This document shows positions 6,701-15,276 of a stretch of DNA of 17,522 nucleotides, piece after piece. The notes beneath the pieces are model-generated. The model did not search any database and had not been told where the DNA came from. It saw only the letters and a list, made by a program, of their open reading frames with translations. Both the position numbers and the translations under genes were made by a program. Source of the DNA: an uncultured Dysosmobacter sp. (GTDB taxonomy: Bacteria; Bacillota; Clostridia; Oscillospirales; Oscillospiraceae); contig CAKSVQ010000035.1 in the NCBI GenBank assembly GCA_934504065.1, positions 1 to 17,522 of the forward strand, given 5' to 3'. Within the stretch, counting starts at the first letter, position 1; each line of letters begins with the position of its first letter.

Positions 6701-7233
6701 CCGCCACGCAGGGCGAACTGCCCCACGCCCTCCACCTGCTCGCAGCGGACATAGCCCGCGGAGAGCAGCCGCTGCGTCAGCTCGTTCAGGTCCAGTCGTT
6801 CCCCCGCCGTCAGCGTCACGGTGGACGCGCGCAGCAGTTCCGGCGGCAGGGTGCGGGCCATCAGCGCGTCGGCCGTGGCCACGGTGACCGGAGCTTTGCC
6901 GGAGGAGAGCGCATACAGCGCCGCCAAACGGCTGCGCTCCCACTCCCGGGAGGAGACCGCGCCGGGGCGGAGCTGCCACTCCCGGCCCAGCAGCACCACG
7001 GCCTGCGTTCCGGTCAATTCTGTCAGGTCGGCGGCAAGCTGCCGGGCCTCCCGGTCATCGCCGCAGACAAACACCGCGCTGCGGCCCGTGGCCCGGGCCA
7101 CCGCCGCGCCGATGCAGGCCCGCTGCACCGGGGCCGTGCCGGTGAGGACAACGGGGCACCCGCCGTTTTCCGTGCGGCTGACCAGCTCGGCGACCTCCGG
7201 CATCGTCTGTAACATTTCTAAAAGCGCGTCCAT
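3724..7233 (-). CDS. mfd: Transcription-repair coupling factor Mfd
   Basis: A 1169-residue ATP-dependent DNA translocase that pushes stalled RNA polymerase off DNA lesions and recruits UvrA; the length is typical. The N-terminal UvrB-like module covers roughly 1-470. The CarD-like RNA polymerase interaction domain starts near 497, with [12 protein letters not shown] at 502-513. The RecG-like helicase has Walker [10 protein letters not shown] (652-660), the DEEQ box (753-756), SATPIPRT shortly after, and motif VI in [18 protein letters not shown]-terminal domain occupies about 1010-1110. Start: AAGGAGG precedes ATG 7233 by six to seven bases. It is the last gene of the minus-strand operon, 72 bases after the membrane repeat protein; the order prs-pth-mfd matches Bacillus. 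No key motif is missing. Confidence 0.98.
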   Translation of the reverse strand: MDALLEMLQTMPEVAELVSRTENGGCPVVLTGTAPVQRACIGAAVARATGRSAVFVCGDDREARQLAADLTELTGTQAVVLLGREWQLRPGAVSSREWERSRLAALYALSSGKAPVTVATADALMARTLPPELLRASTVTLTAGERLDLNELTQRLLSAGYVRCEQVEGVGQFALRGGILDVFSPLMAQPVRCEFFDDEIDSMGTFDPATQRRTANVSTALILPAAEVLPRSAPDGLDGLGRTLVRLAEKLGKKPKTEAVAARLREDGERLCSGADPGGMDRYLAAVYPQMTAGVNYLPPDAVVFLCEGGRVEERVKSTLLAMKQDTEALMEAGLMAGEYAKLLLSGEELFAALEDFPVIMADALPTSRHPLKPRGLLSITARQLSSYGGSLETAVGDLEHYRSSGSAVLVLCAGESRAHNLHRLLEERGVPAAVDLKNAAMPAPGEVRISLGALSGGCEWPSLKLAVLTEGQLTAPAQKRRKLKKESNRQKLQSYTDLSPGDLVVHVHHGVGRFVGIQRMPVDGVEKDYIKIDYAGGDCLYVPVTQLDLVSKYIGGGEDQERQKLNKLGGTEWAKQKTRAKKAAKDLAKGLTALYAERQRRPGFAFSPDSPWQREFEDAFPYAETDDQLRAIEEIKKDMEKPRPMDRLLCGDVGYGKTEVALRAVMKCVLDGKQAAILVPTTVLAQQHYATACSRFKDFPVKIEVLSRFTTAKEQKRILDAVKQGAVDLLIGTHKLLQKGMEFKDLGLLIIDEEQRFGVTHKERLKEMSRQVDVLTLSATPIPRTLNMALSGLRDMSTIEEPPADRQPVQTYVLEHDWAIIEDAMRKELSRGGQVYYLHNRVESIDMTASRIQKMLGSEVRIVTGHGKMSEQELSSVMQAMVDGEADVLVCTTIIETGIDIPNVNTLIIEDADKMGLAQLHQLRGRIGRSSRRAYAYLTYRRGKILQETAAKRLAAIREYVEFGSGFRIAMRDLEIRGAGNLLGPEQSGYLMSVGYDLYLKLLEEAVLEERGEEKQIETECSADLTVNANIPERYVPSAEQRMDLYRRIAAIRSEDDASDLLDEMMDRYGDAPRPVLALLDVALLRAAASKAGISDISQKKDVLKFTLGVFRPEALVHVCGLAKYQFRLTLAAGDAPALSLKLKPGADVLESATALVEDLKLASQETE

Positions 7234-7275
7234 CCAGCACCTCCTTGTGTCGCTCCGCGCGCTGGCGCGGAAGCA

Positions 7276-7297
7276 GGCCCGCCCCGCAGGGTGGGCC
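7276..7297 (-). other. GC-rich hairpin between the membrane repeat gene and mfd
   Basis: GGCCCGCCC (7276-7284) pairs with GGGTGGGCC (7289-7297) around CGCA: nine base pairs with one G-U. A second GC hairpin, CCGCGC/GCGCGG, lies at 7255-7270. Neither has a clear U-tract on the minus strand, so read-through into mfd is expected; they may act as pause, partial attenuation or processing sites. Confidence 0.35.
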
Positions 7298-7305
7298 CCT
7301 TTAGT

Positions 7306-8190
7306 TTATGCTTGGCTCCCGCCGGAATATCTTTCTCTGGCGGCATTTTCACTCTCCGCAAGGCGCGCCTGCGCCTCGGCCCGGATGGCCAGCTTTCCGC
7401 CGTGGTCCACCACAAATTGCAGGTGGGGCAGGGCTTCCTCCCGCCTGTCAAGTTCCAGCAGACACCGGGCAATGTCCATGTGAGCGGCCGCCTTTCCCAC
7501 CGGAGAAGTGGTGCTCTCCAGCATCTTTTGGTACTGCGCCAGCAGCTCTTCCGATCCGCCCTCCGTCATCAGACGGAAAAAGCTCCGCACGTTTTCCAGC
7601 GCAGCCTGTCCCTGTCCAAAATCCCTGCTGCCAAGGTGCTGCTCCAGCTCGGCAAGGTACGAACGGGCGTCCGATTCCTTCCCCGCTCGCAGCTTCACCG
7701 CCACGGCGGTCACCTCGATGGAGAGCTTCACATTCATGGACCCATGCTCATAGACGGGCAGCAGGCGGTCAAGCTCCTGCTCGCCCTCGCGTATCCTGCC
7801 CAAGTCCTGCAAGGCTGTGGCAAGGGCCAGCTGCACCGCCATATTGACCGCCCGCCAAGGCCCTCTGGCCCACGCGGACTGCAAATCCCGGCAGGTATCC
7901 ACCAGAATTTCCGGGTCGCAGGCCTGCGCACTTTGGCTGGTGGCGGCGATCAGCTCCTTGACCGCGCAGGACTGCCGGAGATACTGGCCCAGCATCCACG
8001 GCACCAGCACGCACGCCGCCGCTGCCGCCGCCAGAAACACAGCTTCCAGTAAAAATATCGCCGTCGGGGCGGAATCATCCAGTTGCCTCAGCAGCCACCT
8101 GCCCACGGTCAACAGGCTGAGCGTGCTTACCAGCACGGCGCACAGCGGGAAAAACCAGCCCCGCCGATCGACCCAGCGCATAAACTTCAT
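7306..8190 (-). CDS. Membrane-anchored protein with TPR-like helical repeats, function unknown
   Basis: 294 residues. The N-terminus carries two hydrophobic segments (about 11-33 and 43-67) with basic flanks (MRWVDRRGW), so the protein is probably a hairpin in the membrane. The rest (about 75-285) is a soluble alpha-helical region. It includes ALATALQDLGRIREGEQELDRLL and MDIARCLLELDRREEALPHLQFVV, whose small-residue/aromatic spacing resembles TPR helices. No catalytic motif is visible. The start ATG 8190 has only a weak site (GAAGAGA) and follows the pth stop by 14 bases, suggesting translational coupling. The slot between pth and mfd is taken by fin (yabK) in Bacillus, but this protein is unrelated to that small regulator by size and composition. 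Confidence 0.75.
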   Translation of the reverse strand: MKFMRWVDRRGWFFPLCAVLVSTLSLLTVGRWLLRQLDDSAPTAIFLLEAVFLAAAAAACVLVPWMLGQYLRQSCAVKELIAATSQSAQACDPEILVDTCRDLQSAWARGPWRAVNMAVQLALATALQDLGRIREGEQELDRLLPVYEHGSMNVKLSIEVTAVAVKLRAGKESDARSYLAELEQHLGSRDFGQGQAALENVRSFFRLMTEGGSEELLAQYQKMLESTTSPVGKAAAHMDIARCLLELDRREEALPHLQFVVDHGGKLAIRAEAQARLAESENAARERYSGGSQA

Positions 8191-8204
8191 GTTGGTCTCT
8201 TCGC

Positions 8205-8792
8205 TTAGTTAAAGTCGTTCATGGCCTTCTGGCAGCCGTTTTCAATGATGTCCTCCGCCGCGCTGATGGCCCGCTCAAAGCTCTCCACCAGAACTTTTCG
8301 CTCCGCCTGCGAGGGAACGCCGATCACCCAGTCCACCATCTCCGCGCCGCCGCCCGCCGGGGCCCCGGTGCCGATCTTGATGCGGGGGAAATCCTGCGTG
8401 CCCAGATGGGCAATGATATTCTTAATGCCGTTGTGCCCCCCGGCGGACCCGGTGGGCCGCACCCGCAGCTTGCCCACGGGAAGCGACACATCGTCATAGA
8501 TCACCAGCACGCGCTCGGCGGGGATCTTATAAAACTGCACCGCCTCATGCACCGCCTCGCCGGAAAGATTCATATAGGTCTGGGGCTTCATCACAAGGCA
8601 CTTGCACCCGGCAAAGCGCACAATGTTGAATGCTGACTTGAATTTGACCTTGTTGAGCTTCACGCCCAGCTTTTCCGCCAGCAGGTCCACGGTTAAAAAG
8701 CCCATGTTATGACGGGTATGCTCGTATTTCTGGCCGGGGTTCCCCAATCCCACGATCAGCCAGTCCACCGCCCCGCCGGATTTTTCAAACAT
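8205..8792 (-). CDS. pth: Peptidyl-tRNA hydrolase
   Basis: Cleaves the ester bond of peptidyl-tRNA released from stalled ribosomes, recycling tRNA in the cytoplasm. 195 residues, normal length. The GLGNPG strand is at 15-20 with Asn18, the catalytic His28 lies in EHTRHNMGF, MKPQTYMNLSG (68-78) holds the substrate-contacting Asn75, Asp100 lies in IYDDVSLPVG, and GSAGGHNGIK (115-124) carries Asn121. The protein has an eight-residue extension before the first strand compared with the usual start. This is supported by GGAGGAG about seven bases before ATG 8792. It lies downstream of prs across a hairpin and upstream of the membrane repeat protein. All expected catalytic residues are present. Confidence 0.97.
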   Translation of the reverse strand: MFEKSGGAVDWLIVGLGNPGQKYEHTRHNMGFLTVDLLAEKLGVKLNKVKFKSAFNIVRFAGCKCLVMKPQTYMNLSGEAVHEAVQFYKIPAERVLVIYDDVSLPVGKLRVRPTGSAGGHNGIKNIIAHLGTQDFPRIKIGTGAPAGGGAEMVDWVIGVPSQAERKVLVESFERAISAAEDIIENGCQKAMNDFN

Positions 8793-8820
8793 CTGATCTC
8801 CTCCTTTTCATCTGTGCGCG

Positions 8821-8853
8821 GAAAGGAAACGGGGAAGCAAGACCGCTTCCCCG
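8821..8853 (-). terminator. Probable terminator or attenuator after prs
   Basis: CGGGGAAGC (8830-8838) pairs with GCTTCCCCG (8845-8853) around AAGACC. On the minus strand the stem is followed by TTTCCTTTCC. A smaller hairpin (TCCACTG/CAGTGGA, 8863-8880) precedes it. The pth ribosome site begins only about 20 bases beyond, so it could reduce rather than abolish read-through from prs to pth. Confidence 0.55.
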
Positions 8854-8930
8854 CTTTTCCGGTCCACTGCTACCAGTGGATGTATTTCGATTTCCTGAGC
8901 CGCCCCGTATCAAGCGCGGCCCCGATCCGC

Positions 8931-9890
<960 letters not shown>

Positions 9891-9937
9891 TCCAAACGCC
9901 CTCTTTCTGTCAGTCTATGGTTTTATGTTTCATATAT

Positions 9938-10429
9938 TTATCTGCTGTTCTGATTTGCCCGCTTTTGCAGGATCGGCTCCAGCTCGGCGATCACGGCGGG
10001 GGAATACACCGGCACCCATCCGGAAAGCAGCTCCGCGCCGGAGACCGCGTTGGTCATCTTGTCCTTCCAGACCTGCCGCAAAACCCGTCCGGCGGCCTGA
10101 TAGGCAAAGCCCGGCCCGGCCTCCTCCATGGGGATGGCGCTGCGGGGCAGCACCGCTGTGATCTCATCGGTGTCCAGAAAATCCAGCAGATCGCTGTGGC
10201 GGTTGGAGATGGTCACCTCCGCCCCCTCCGGAAAACAACTCCGCGCCTCCTGCGCAAAGCGCTCGTCGCAGGCAAGAAAAAACCGCTGCACACCTTCGGC
10301 CTGTAACTGGCTGCTCATCCATGATAAGATCGGGCAAGAGAGCACGGCGTTCAGCATCAGCGGTTTCGACCCTGCCGCATCGGCAGTCTCCTCTTCCATA
10401 AAGAAAACAGCTCGCTGAATACGGTTCAT
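9938..10429 (-). CDS. Degenerate GlmU-like nucleotidyltransferase, truncated family relic
   Basis: 163 residues, first gene of the prs-pth-mfd operon, in the position held by glmU (gcaD) in Bacillus. Residues about 22-60 (NAVLSCPILSWMSSQLQAEGVQRFFL) resemble the stretch of GlmU after the nucleotide-binding loop (V-x-G-K-P-M-L-x-W-V-x-x-A-x-x-A-G). GRVLRQVWKD recalls the G-R-x-x-R-I-V-E-[EH]-K-D region. LLSGWVPVYSPAVIAEL recalls the linker entering the acetyltransferase beta-helix. The L-A-A-G-x-G-T-R-M motif is absent (MNRIQRAVFFMEEETADAAG instead), as is the whole left-handed beta-helix, so catalysis is unlikely. Start: GGAGGG eight bases before ATG 10429; an upstream in-frame start at 10462 would coincide with the predicted transcription start. 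The open, well-translated frame suggests retained function. The homology is inferred by eye. Confidence 0.6.
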   Translation of the reverse strand: MNRIQRAVFFMEEETADAAGSKPLMLNAVLSCPILSWMSSQLQAEGVQRFFLACDERFAQEARSCFPEGAEVTISNRHSDLLDFLDTDEITAVLPRSAIPMEEAGPGFAYQAAGRVLRQVWKDKMTNAVSGAELLSGWVPVYSPAVIAELEPILQKRANQNSR

Positions 10430-10467
10430 CACGCTACCCTCCTTTAGTAAATATCCATACACCTGAC

Positions 10468-10496
10468 ATTATATCAAACTTTTACAGGAAATCCAG
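10468..10496 (-). promoter_or_regulatory. Probable promoter of the glmU-like-prs-pth-mfd operon
   Basis: On the minus strand TATAAT (10473-10468) follows, at 17 nt, a weak -35 CTGGAT (10496-10491). Transcription would begin near 10461, leaving a leader of about 30 nt that carries AAAGGAGGG. The perfect -10 is the main support. Confidence 0.6.
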
Positions 10497-10504
10497 TGGT
10501 TTGT

Positions 10505-10528
10505 GAGAAATTGTTCAGGAAATTTCTC
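10505..10528. promoter_or_regulatory. Inverted repeat upstream of the prs operon promoter
   Basis: GAGAAATT (10505-10512) and AATTTCTC (10521-10528) are exact complements separated by eight bases. The repeat lies just upstream of the minus-strand -35 and may be a regulator or activator site; no protein can be named. Confidence 0.4.
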
Positions 10529-10670
10529 TGAAAACCTTTGCACCGTCTTACAAATTTTTGTAACAGCCAACGGAAGCGCCCCTCCCCGCCCCTTTTTCAG
10601 CAAAACGTAAAAAGCGGGCCTTTGGAATCGTGCTTTTCAATAAAAAACGAGTTTTCTCCACACAATATGG

Positions 10671-10699
10671 TTGAATTTGCGCAGGCAAAGGATTACAAT
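10671..10699 (+). promoter_or_regulatory. Sigma-A promoter of trmL
   Basis: TTGAAT (10671-10676), 17 nt, TACAAT (10694-10699). Predicted start is near 10706, about 25 nt before the trmL ATG. Together with the minus-strand promoter at 10468-10496 this accounts for the roughly 300-base gene-free stretch 10430-10730; nothing else recognisable lies there apart from the inverted repeat at 10505-10528. Confidence 0.75.
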
Positions 10700-10730
10700 A
10701 GAATCCATTCGTACAAAAGGGGGTTTTGAT

Positions 10731-11222
10731 ATGCTCCATGTCGTGCTGGTGGAACCGGAGATCCCCCAGAACTGCGGAAACATTGCCCGCACCTGCGCCG
10801 CCACAGGCGCAAGCCTGCACCTGATCCGCCCCTTGGGCTTCGACATTTCTGACCGCGCGGTCAAGCGGGCGGGGCTGGATTACTGGCATCTGGTCTCCGT
10901 CAGCGACTATGAGAATTTAGACGACTTTTTTTCCCGCCATCCGGAGGCCGCCGAGGACTGCTGGCTCACCACCACCAAGGCGCCCCGCTCTTATCAGGAG
11001 GCAAGCTTTTCCCCGGACTGCTGGTTGTTTTTCGGCAAGGAGACGGCGGGCCTTCCCATGGATCTGCGGGAAAAGTTCCGCGAGCGCTGTATCCGTCTGC
11101 CCATGATCTCTGAGGCCCGCAGCCTGAACCTTTCCAACACGGTGGCCGTGTGCGTGTATGAGGCGCTGCGGCAGAATCACTTTCCCGGGTTGCTGGGATT
11201 TGGGGAGATGGCGGCGGAATAA
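10731..11222 (+). CDS. trmL: tRNA (cytidine(34)-2'-O)-methyltransferase TrmL
   Basis: A SPOUT-family methyltransferase that uses S-adenosylmethionine to methylate the ribose of the wobble base in tRNA-Leu species. 163 residues, typical length. Motif 1 is NCGNIAR at 14-20, motif 2 is FGKETAGLP at 101-109, and motif 3 is [11 protein letters not shown] at 130-140; the last two form the trefoil-knot SAM site. Start: AAGGGGG about seven bases before ATG 10731. An upstream in-frame extension to 10671 would begin at the -35 box and is rejected. The pgk gene starts 68 bases downstream without an obvious promoter or terminator between, so some co-transcription is likely. Confidence 0.95.
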   Translation: MLHVVLVEPEIPQNCGNIARTCAATGASLHLIRPLGFDISDRAVKRAGLDYWHLVSVSDYENLDDFFSRHPEAAEDCWLTTTKAPRSYQEASFSPDCWLFFGKETAGLPMDLREKFRERCIRLPMISEARSLNLSNTVAVCVYEALRQNHFPGLLGFGEMAAE

Positions 11223-11290
11223 CCCGTTTTTCTTCCACGCAGCCGCGTTTTCTTCTGTGCATTCTATATTTTTATATGGAGGACTTCCAG

Positions 11291-12559
11291 ATGAACTACA
11301 ACAAAAAAACTGTCCGTGATGTGGACGTGACCGGAAAAAAGGTCCTGCTGCGCTGTGATTTCAACGTGCCGCAGGATAAGAAGACCGGAGAGATCACCAG
11401 CGACAAGCGCATTGTGGCCGCCCTGCCCACCATTCGGTATCTGCTGGACCACGGCGCGGCGGTGATCGCCTGCTCGCATCTGGGCAAGCCGGAGCCCGAC
11501 TATGAAAAGTGGGCGAAAAAGCAGGCCGAAAAGGGCAAGACCCCCGAAGAGACCACGAAAGAGATCTGGCAGGCCGCCCAGAGCAAGCTGACGCTGGCCC
11601 CCGTGGCCGCCCGCCTGCAGCAGCTCTTGGGGCAGGAGGTGCTCTTCGCCCATGACGTGGTGGGCGAGGACGCGCAGAAAAAGGCCGCCGCGCTGCAGCC
11701 CGGCCAGATCCTGCTGCTGGAAAACACCCGTTTTGAAAAGGGCGAGACGAAGAACGACCCGGACTTTGCCAAAAAGCTCGCCTCCATGGCAGAGCTCTAC
11801 GTGTCCGACGCTTTCGGCGCGGTGCACCGGGCCCACGCCTCCACCGCGGGCGTGGCCGCTTACCTGCCCGCTGTTTCCGGCTTCCTAATCCAGAAGGAAC
11901 TGGAGTTCCTCGGCAGCGCCATCGCCAACCCCAAGCGACCGCTGGTGGCTATCCTGGGCGGCAGTAAGGTCTCTTCCAAAATCGGCGTGATCAATAACCT
12001 CCTGAACATTGCCGACACCATCATCATCGGCGGCGGCATGGCCTATACCTTCTCCGCCGCCATGGGCGGCAAGGTGGGCGACAGCCTGCTTGAAAAGGAT
12101 TGGCTGGACTATTCCCGCGACATGATCGAAAAAGCCCGGGAAAAGGGCGTGAAGCTGCTGCTCCCGGTAGACACCGTGGTGGCCGACGCTTTCTCTCCCG
12201 ACGCCGCCCATCATGTAGTCAAGGCGGGCGAGATCCCCGACGGCTGGCAGGGGCTGGACATCGGCCCCGAGACCGTGGCCCTCTACTGCGGCGCGGTGGC
12301 CGATGCCGGGACCGTTATCTGGAACGGCCCCATGGGCGTTTTTGAGTTCCCCGCCTTTGCCAAGGGCACGCAGGCCGTGGCCGAGGCCCTGAGCAAGACT
12401 AGCGCCATCACCATCATCGGCGGCGGCGACAGCGCCGCGGCCGTGGAGCAGCTTGGCTATGCCGACAAGATGACCCACATCTCCACCGGAGGCGGGGCCA
12501 GTCTGGAGTTCCTTGAGGGCAAGGACCTGCCTGGCGTTGCCTGCCTGCTGGACGCCTGA
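11291..12559 (+). CDS. pgk: Phosphoglycerate kinase
   Basis: Converts 1,3-bisphosphoglycerate and ADP to 3-phosphoglycerate and ATP in glycolysis. 422 residues, slightly longer than most bacterial enzymes. [11 protein letters not shown] at 17-27 is the family signature, and [10 protein letters not shown] near the C-terminus binds nucleotide phosphates. The SHLGRP motif reads SHLGKP (62-67), with Lys replacing the usual Arg. It is followed by an insertion of about 25-30 charged residues (roughly 68-98: [20 protein letters not shown] and on) before the LAPVAARL helix. Start: GGAGG at 11278-11282 lies eight bases before ATG 11291; the earlier in-frame ATG at 11276 precedes that site and is rejected. 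It heads the run pgk-tpiA-gpmI. Confidence 0.97.
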   Translation: MNYNKKTVRDVDVTGKKVLLRCDFNVPQDKKTGEITSDKRIVAALPTIRYLLDHGAAVIACSHLGKPEPDYEKWAKKQAEKGKTPEETTKEIWQAAQSKLTLAPVAARLQQLLGQEVLFAHDVVGEDAQKKAAALQPGQILLLENTRFEKGETKNDPDFAKKLASMAELYVSDAFGAVHRAHASTAGVAAYLPAVSGFLIQKELEFLGSAIANPKRPLVAILGGSKVSSKIGVINNLLNIADTIIIGGGMAYTFSAAMGGKVGDSLLEKDWLDYSRDMIEKAREKGVKLLLPVDTVVADAFSPDAAHHVVKAGEIPDGWQGLDIGPETVALYCGAVADAGTVIWNGPMGVFEFPAFAKGTQAVAEALSKTSAITIIGGGDSAAAVEQLGYADKMTHISTGGGASLEFLEGKDLPGVACLLDA

Positions 12560-12583
12560 TTTTTCCCCCCAAAAAAGACCGTC

Positions 12584-12613
12584 GGGCCCGGCGAGCCGCC
12601 CTCGCCCGGGCCC
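12584..12613 (+). terminator. GC-rich hairpin after pgk
   Basis: GGGCCCGGCGAG (12584-12595) pairs with CTCGCCCGGGCCC (12601-12613) with a one-base bulge and the loop CCGCC. There is no U-run after it, so it may be a weak terminator, a pause or a 3'-end stabiliser. It sits 25 bases after the pgk stop and before the tpiA promoter. Confidence 0.5.
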
Positions 12614-12672
12614 TGCGTCCTCTCCTGCGCCTGCCGAGCGAAAACACATTTGCCAAAAACAGTCCGATATAC

Positions 12673-12701
12673 TTGACAAATACACGGTTTTTCGCTATAA
12701 A
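12673..12701 (+). promoter_or_regulatory. Sigma-A promoter of tpiA
   Basis: TTGACA (12673-12678), 17 nt, TATAAA (12696-12701). Start is near 12708, giving a leader of about 68 nt. A strong separate promoter means tpiA and perhaps gpmI can be expressed independently of pgk. The surrounding bases are markedly more AT-rich than the flanking genes. Confidence 0.9.
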
Positions 12702-12775
12702 TTAATAGGTTTTAACCGCACATCACGGGTCATACCCCGAATTTATTTGATATACACATAAAGGAGATATGTAAG

Positions 12776-13549
12776 ATGAATCGCAGATACCGCAAAACTG
12801 TCATCGCCGGTAACTGGAAGATGAACATGACCGCTACCGAGACCAAGAAGTTCGCCGAGGAAATGAAGAAGATCATGCCCCGCGCCAAGTGGTGCGAGAC
12901 GCTGATCTGCGTGCCCGCCTGCAACATTTCCGTTGCCGCCAAGGCCTTCAAGGACCTGCGCATCTCCGTGGGCGCGGAAAACGTGTATTTTGAGCCCAAG
13001 GGCGCTTTCACCGGCGAGGTGTCTGCCGACATGCTGAAGGATCTGGGCGTGAAGTACGTGATCGTGGGCCACAGCGAGCGCCGTCAGTACTTCTGCGAGA
13101 CCGACCAGACCGTCAACAAGAAGGTCCATGCCGTGCTGGAAGCGGGCATGAACCCCATCATCTGCGTGGGCGAGAGCCTGGAGCAGCGCGAGACTGGCGT
13201 GACCACCGAGTGGATCGCCCTGCAGGTCAAGAGCGCACTGTATGGCGTGCCCGCTGACAAGCTGCGCCGCTGCATCATCGCCTATGAGCCCATCTGGGCC
13301 ATCGGCACCGGAAAGACCGCCACGGCCGAGCAGGCAGGCGAGGTCTGCTCCAACATCCGCGCCACCATCCGCGCCCTGTACGGCGCCCGTGTGGCCCGCA
13401 GCGTCACCATTCAGTACGGCGGCAGCATGAACCCCAAGAACGCTGCCGAGCTGCTGGCCCAGCCCGACATCGACGGCGGCCTCATCGGCGGTGCCGCCCT
13501 GAAGCCCGAGCAGTTTGTGGACATCATCAACGCCGCGAATCAGGAGTGA
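12776..13549 (+). CDS. tpiA: Triose-phosphate isomerase
   Basis: Interconverts dihydroxyacetone phosphate and glyceraldehyde 3-phosphate in the cytoplasm. 257 residues, one TIM barrel. Substrate-binding Asn13 and Lys15 are in AGNWKMN, the catalytic electrophile His99 is in IVGHSERR, and the catalytic base Glu171 is in AYEPIWAIGTG, which also begins the mobile loop 6. YGGSMNPKN and GGLIGGAAL form the phosphate-binding end of the barrel. Start: AAGGAG at 12761-12766 is nine bases before ATG 12776. A separate strong promoter precedes it and gpmI follows after 101 bases. Confidence 0.98.
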   Translation: MNRRYRKTVIAGNWKMNMTATETKKFAEEMKKIMPRAKWCETLICVPACNISVAAKAFKDLRISVGAENVYFEPKGAFTGEVSADMLKDLGVKYVIVGHSERRQYFCETDQTVNKKVHAVLEAGMNPIICVGESLEQRETGVTTEWIALQVKSALYGVPADKLRRCIIAYEPIWAIGTGKTATAEQAGEVCSNIRATIRALYGARVARSVTIQYGGSMNPKNAAELLAQPDIDGGLIGGAALKPEQFVDIINAANQE

Positions 13550-13565
13550 TTTTCCACGGAGGATA

Positions 13566-13595
13566 CGCCCCGGCCTGCTGGCCGGGCGCGTTCTT
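13566..13595 (+). terminator. Weak hairpin(s) between tpiA and gpmI
   Basis: CCCGGCC (13569-13575) and GGCCGGG (13580-13586) pair around TGCT, with flanking CGC/GCG, then TTCTTCC. A second GC stem, CTCCCC/GGGGAG, spans about 13602-13628. The U-tracts are poor, and no promoter for gpmI is evident in the gap, so at least partial read-through is expected. Confidence 0.4.
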
Positions 13596-13650
13596 CCGGC
13601 CCTCCCCTTTGCCTGCGGCAGCGGGGAGAGCTGTGTAAAATGAGGTTTTT

Positions 13651-15171
13651 ATGAATAAAACACCGACTACCTTAATCATTATGGACGGCTTCGGCATGGC
13701 CCACAGCCATTTGCCCGGAAATGCCGTTGAGGCGGCGAAGACCCCCCGGCTGGACCGTTTCTTTCAGGAGTTTGCCCACACGGAGCTCTCCGCCTCCGGG
13801 CTGGACGTGGGCCTGCCCGCCGGGCAGATGGGCAACAGCGAGGTAGGCCACACCAATATCGGCGCGGGCCGGGTGGTGTTTCAGGACCTGCCCCGCATCA
13901 CCAAGTCCATTGCCAACAGCGACTTCTTCCAGAACCCTGCCTATCTGCACGCCATGGATGCCTGCGCGGAAAAGGGCACATCCTTGCACCTGATGGGCCT
14001 GTTGTCCGACGGCGGCGTGCATTCCCATCTGGATCACCTGTTCGCGCTGCTGCAGCTGGCCCATGACAAGGGGCTGGAAAAGGTCTACATCCACGCCTTT
14101 TTGGACGGGCGGGACGTGTCCCCCACCTCCGGCGCGGACTTTGTGGCCAAAACCGTGGAAAAGTGCCGGGAGGTAGGCGTCGGCAAGATTGCCACCGTGA
14201 TGGGCCGCTATTACGCCATGGACCGCGACAAGCGCTGGGACCGGGTGGAGCAGGCCTACGACGCCATGGTATACGGCGAAAGTGCCGCGTATAACCCCGT
14301 GCCCGTGGCCGCCGTCAAGGCCTCCTATGCCGCCGGGATCACCGATGAGTTCATGGAGCCTGTGGTCTGCGACACCGACGGCACCATTTCCGACCACGAC
14401 AGCGTGATCTTTTTCAACTACCGTCCCGACCGCGCCCGCGAGATCACCCGCGCGCTGGTCGATCCGGAGTTCGACGGCTTCACCCGTCAGTTCTTCCCCC
14501 TCACCTTTGTGTGCAACACGGAGTATGATGCCACCATGCCCAATGTGGAGGTGGCCTTCCCCCGCATCACGGTGCGCAACGGCCTTGGCGAGTACCTGAG
14601 CCAGATGGGCATGACCCAGCTTCGCATCGCCGAAACCGAGAAATATGCCCATGTGACGTTCTTCTTCAACGGCGGCAGCGAGACGGTTTTCCCCGGCGAG
14701 GACCGGGTGCTGGTGGCCTCCCCCAAGGTGGCGACCTATGACCTCCAGCCGGAAATGAGCGCCTACGAGGTGTGCGACAAGTGCGTGGAGCGCATTGAAT
14801 CCGGCGCTTACGACGTGATCGTCCTCAACTTTGCCAACTGCGATATGGTGGGCCATACCGGCGTGATGGAAGCTGCCGTCAAGGCCGTGGAGACCGTGGA
14901 CGAGTGCGTTGGCCGAGTGGTGGACGCCACGTTGAAAATGGGCGGCATCGCCATGATCACCGCCGACCACGGCAACGCCGAGCAGATGAAGGAGCCCGAC
15001 GGCTCCCCCATGACCGCTCACACTACCAATCCCGTGCCCTTCATCCTCTGCGGCGCGGGCAGCGAGCTTCGCTCCGGCGGCCGTCTGGCCGACATTGCCC
15101 CCACTATTCTGGATGTGATGGGCCTTGCCTGTCCCGAGGAAATGGACGGCAAAACGCTGATTGTAAAGTAA
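13651..15171 (+). CDS. gpmI: 2,3-bisphosphoglycerate-independent phosphoglycerate mutase
   Basis: Interconverts 3- and 2-phosphoglycerate through a phosphoserine intermediate with two Mn ions. 506 residues, typical. Alkaline-phosphatase-like fold: metal ligand Asp12 lies in IIMDGFG, the nucleophile Ser63 in QMGNSEVGHTNIGAG, HLMGLLSDGGVHSH contacts substrate, and the second metal centre is formed by NFANCDMVGHTG and TADHGNAEQM near the C-terminus. Start: GAGG at 13642-13645 is five bases before ATG 13651. In sporulating Bacilli this enzyme's pH-sensitive Mn dependence helps store 3-phosphoglycerate in forespores; whether that applies here is inference. It ends the glycolytic run and is followed by a strong terminator. 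Confidence 0.98.
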   Translation: MNKTPTTLIIMDGFGMAHSHLPGNAVEAAKTPRLDRFFQEFAHTELSASGLDVGLPAGQMGNSEVGHTNIGAGRVVFQDLPRITKSIANSDFFQNPAYLHAMDACAEKGTSLHLMGLLSDGGVHSHLDHLFALLQLAHDKGLEKVYIHAFLDGRDVSPTSGADFVAKTVEKCREVGVGKIATVMGRYYAMDRDKRWDRVEQAYDAMVYGESAAYNPVPVAAVKASYAAGITDEFMEPVVCDTDGTISDHDSVIFFNYRPDRAREITRALVDPEFDGFTRQFFPLTFVCNTEYDATMPNVEVAFPRITVRNGLGEYLSQMGMTQLRIAETEKYAHVTFFFNGGSETVFPGEDRVLVASPKVATYDLQPEMSAYEVCDKCVERIESGAYDVIVLNFANCDMVGHTGVMEAAVKAVETVDECVGRVVDATLKMGGIAMITADHGNAEQMKEPDGSPMTAHTTNPVPFILCGAGSELRSGGRLADIAPTILDVMGLACPEEMDGKTLIVK

Positions 15172-15179
15172 ACCGTTTC

Positions 15180-15214
15180 TCCCCGGAAAGCACAGGCTTT
15201 CCGGGGAATTTTTT
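15180..15214 (+). terminator. Rho-independent terminator of gpmI
   Basis: TCCCCGGAAAGC (15180-15191) pairs perfectly with GCTTTCCGGGGA (15196-15207) around ACAG, followed by ATTTTTT. It abuts the -35 of the next promoter. Confidence 0.95.
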
Positions 15215-15244
15215 GCATAAAAGCCGGAAAAACCGTCCATACTC
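15215..15244 (+). promoter_or_regulatory. Forespore sigma-G/sigma-F-type promoter of the spoIIQ-like gene
   Basis: GCATA (15215-15219), 18 nt, CATACTC (15238-15244). The sigma-G pattern known from Bacillus is about GNATR-N18-CATNNTA, so only the last base departs. Transcription would start near 15251, some 25 nt before the ATG. No sigma-A promoter is visible in the gap. Confidence 0.65.
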
Positions 15245-15276
15245 CCCTTGCAGACCAATACAAGGGAGGAACCTAC

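Noticed and set aside
3877..7212. Long plus-strand open frames opposite mfd
   Set aside because: Mfd is unambiguous by motifs over its full length; these frames are low-complexity shadows rich in His, Gly and Arg.
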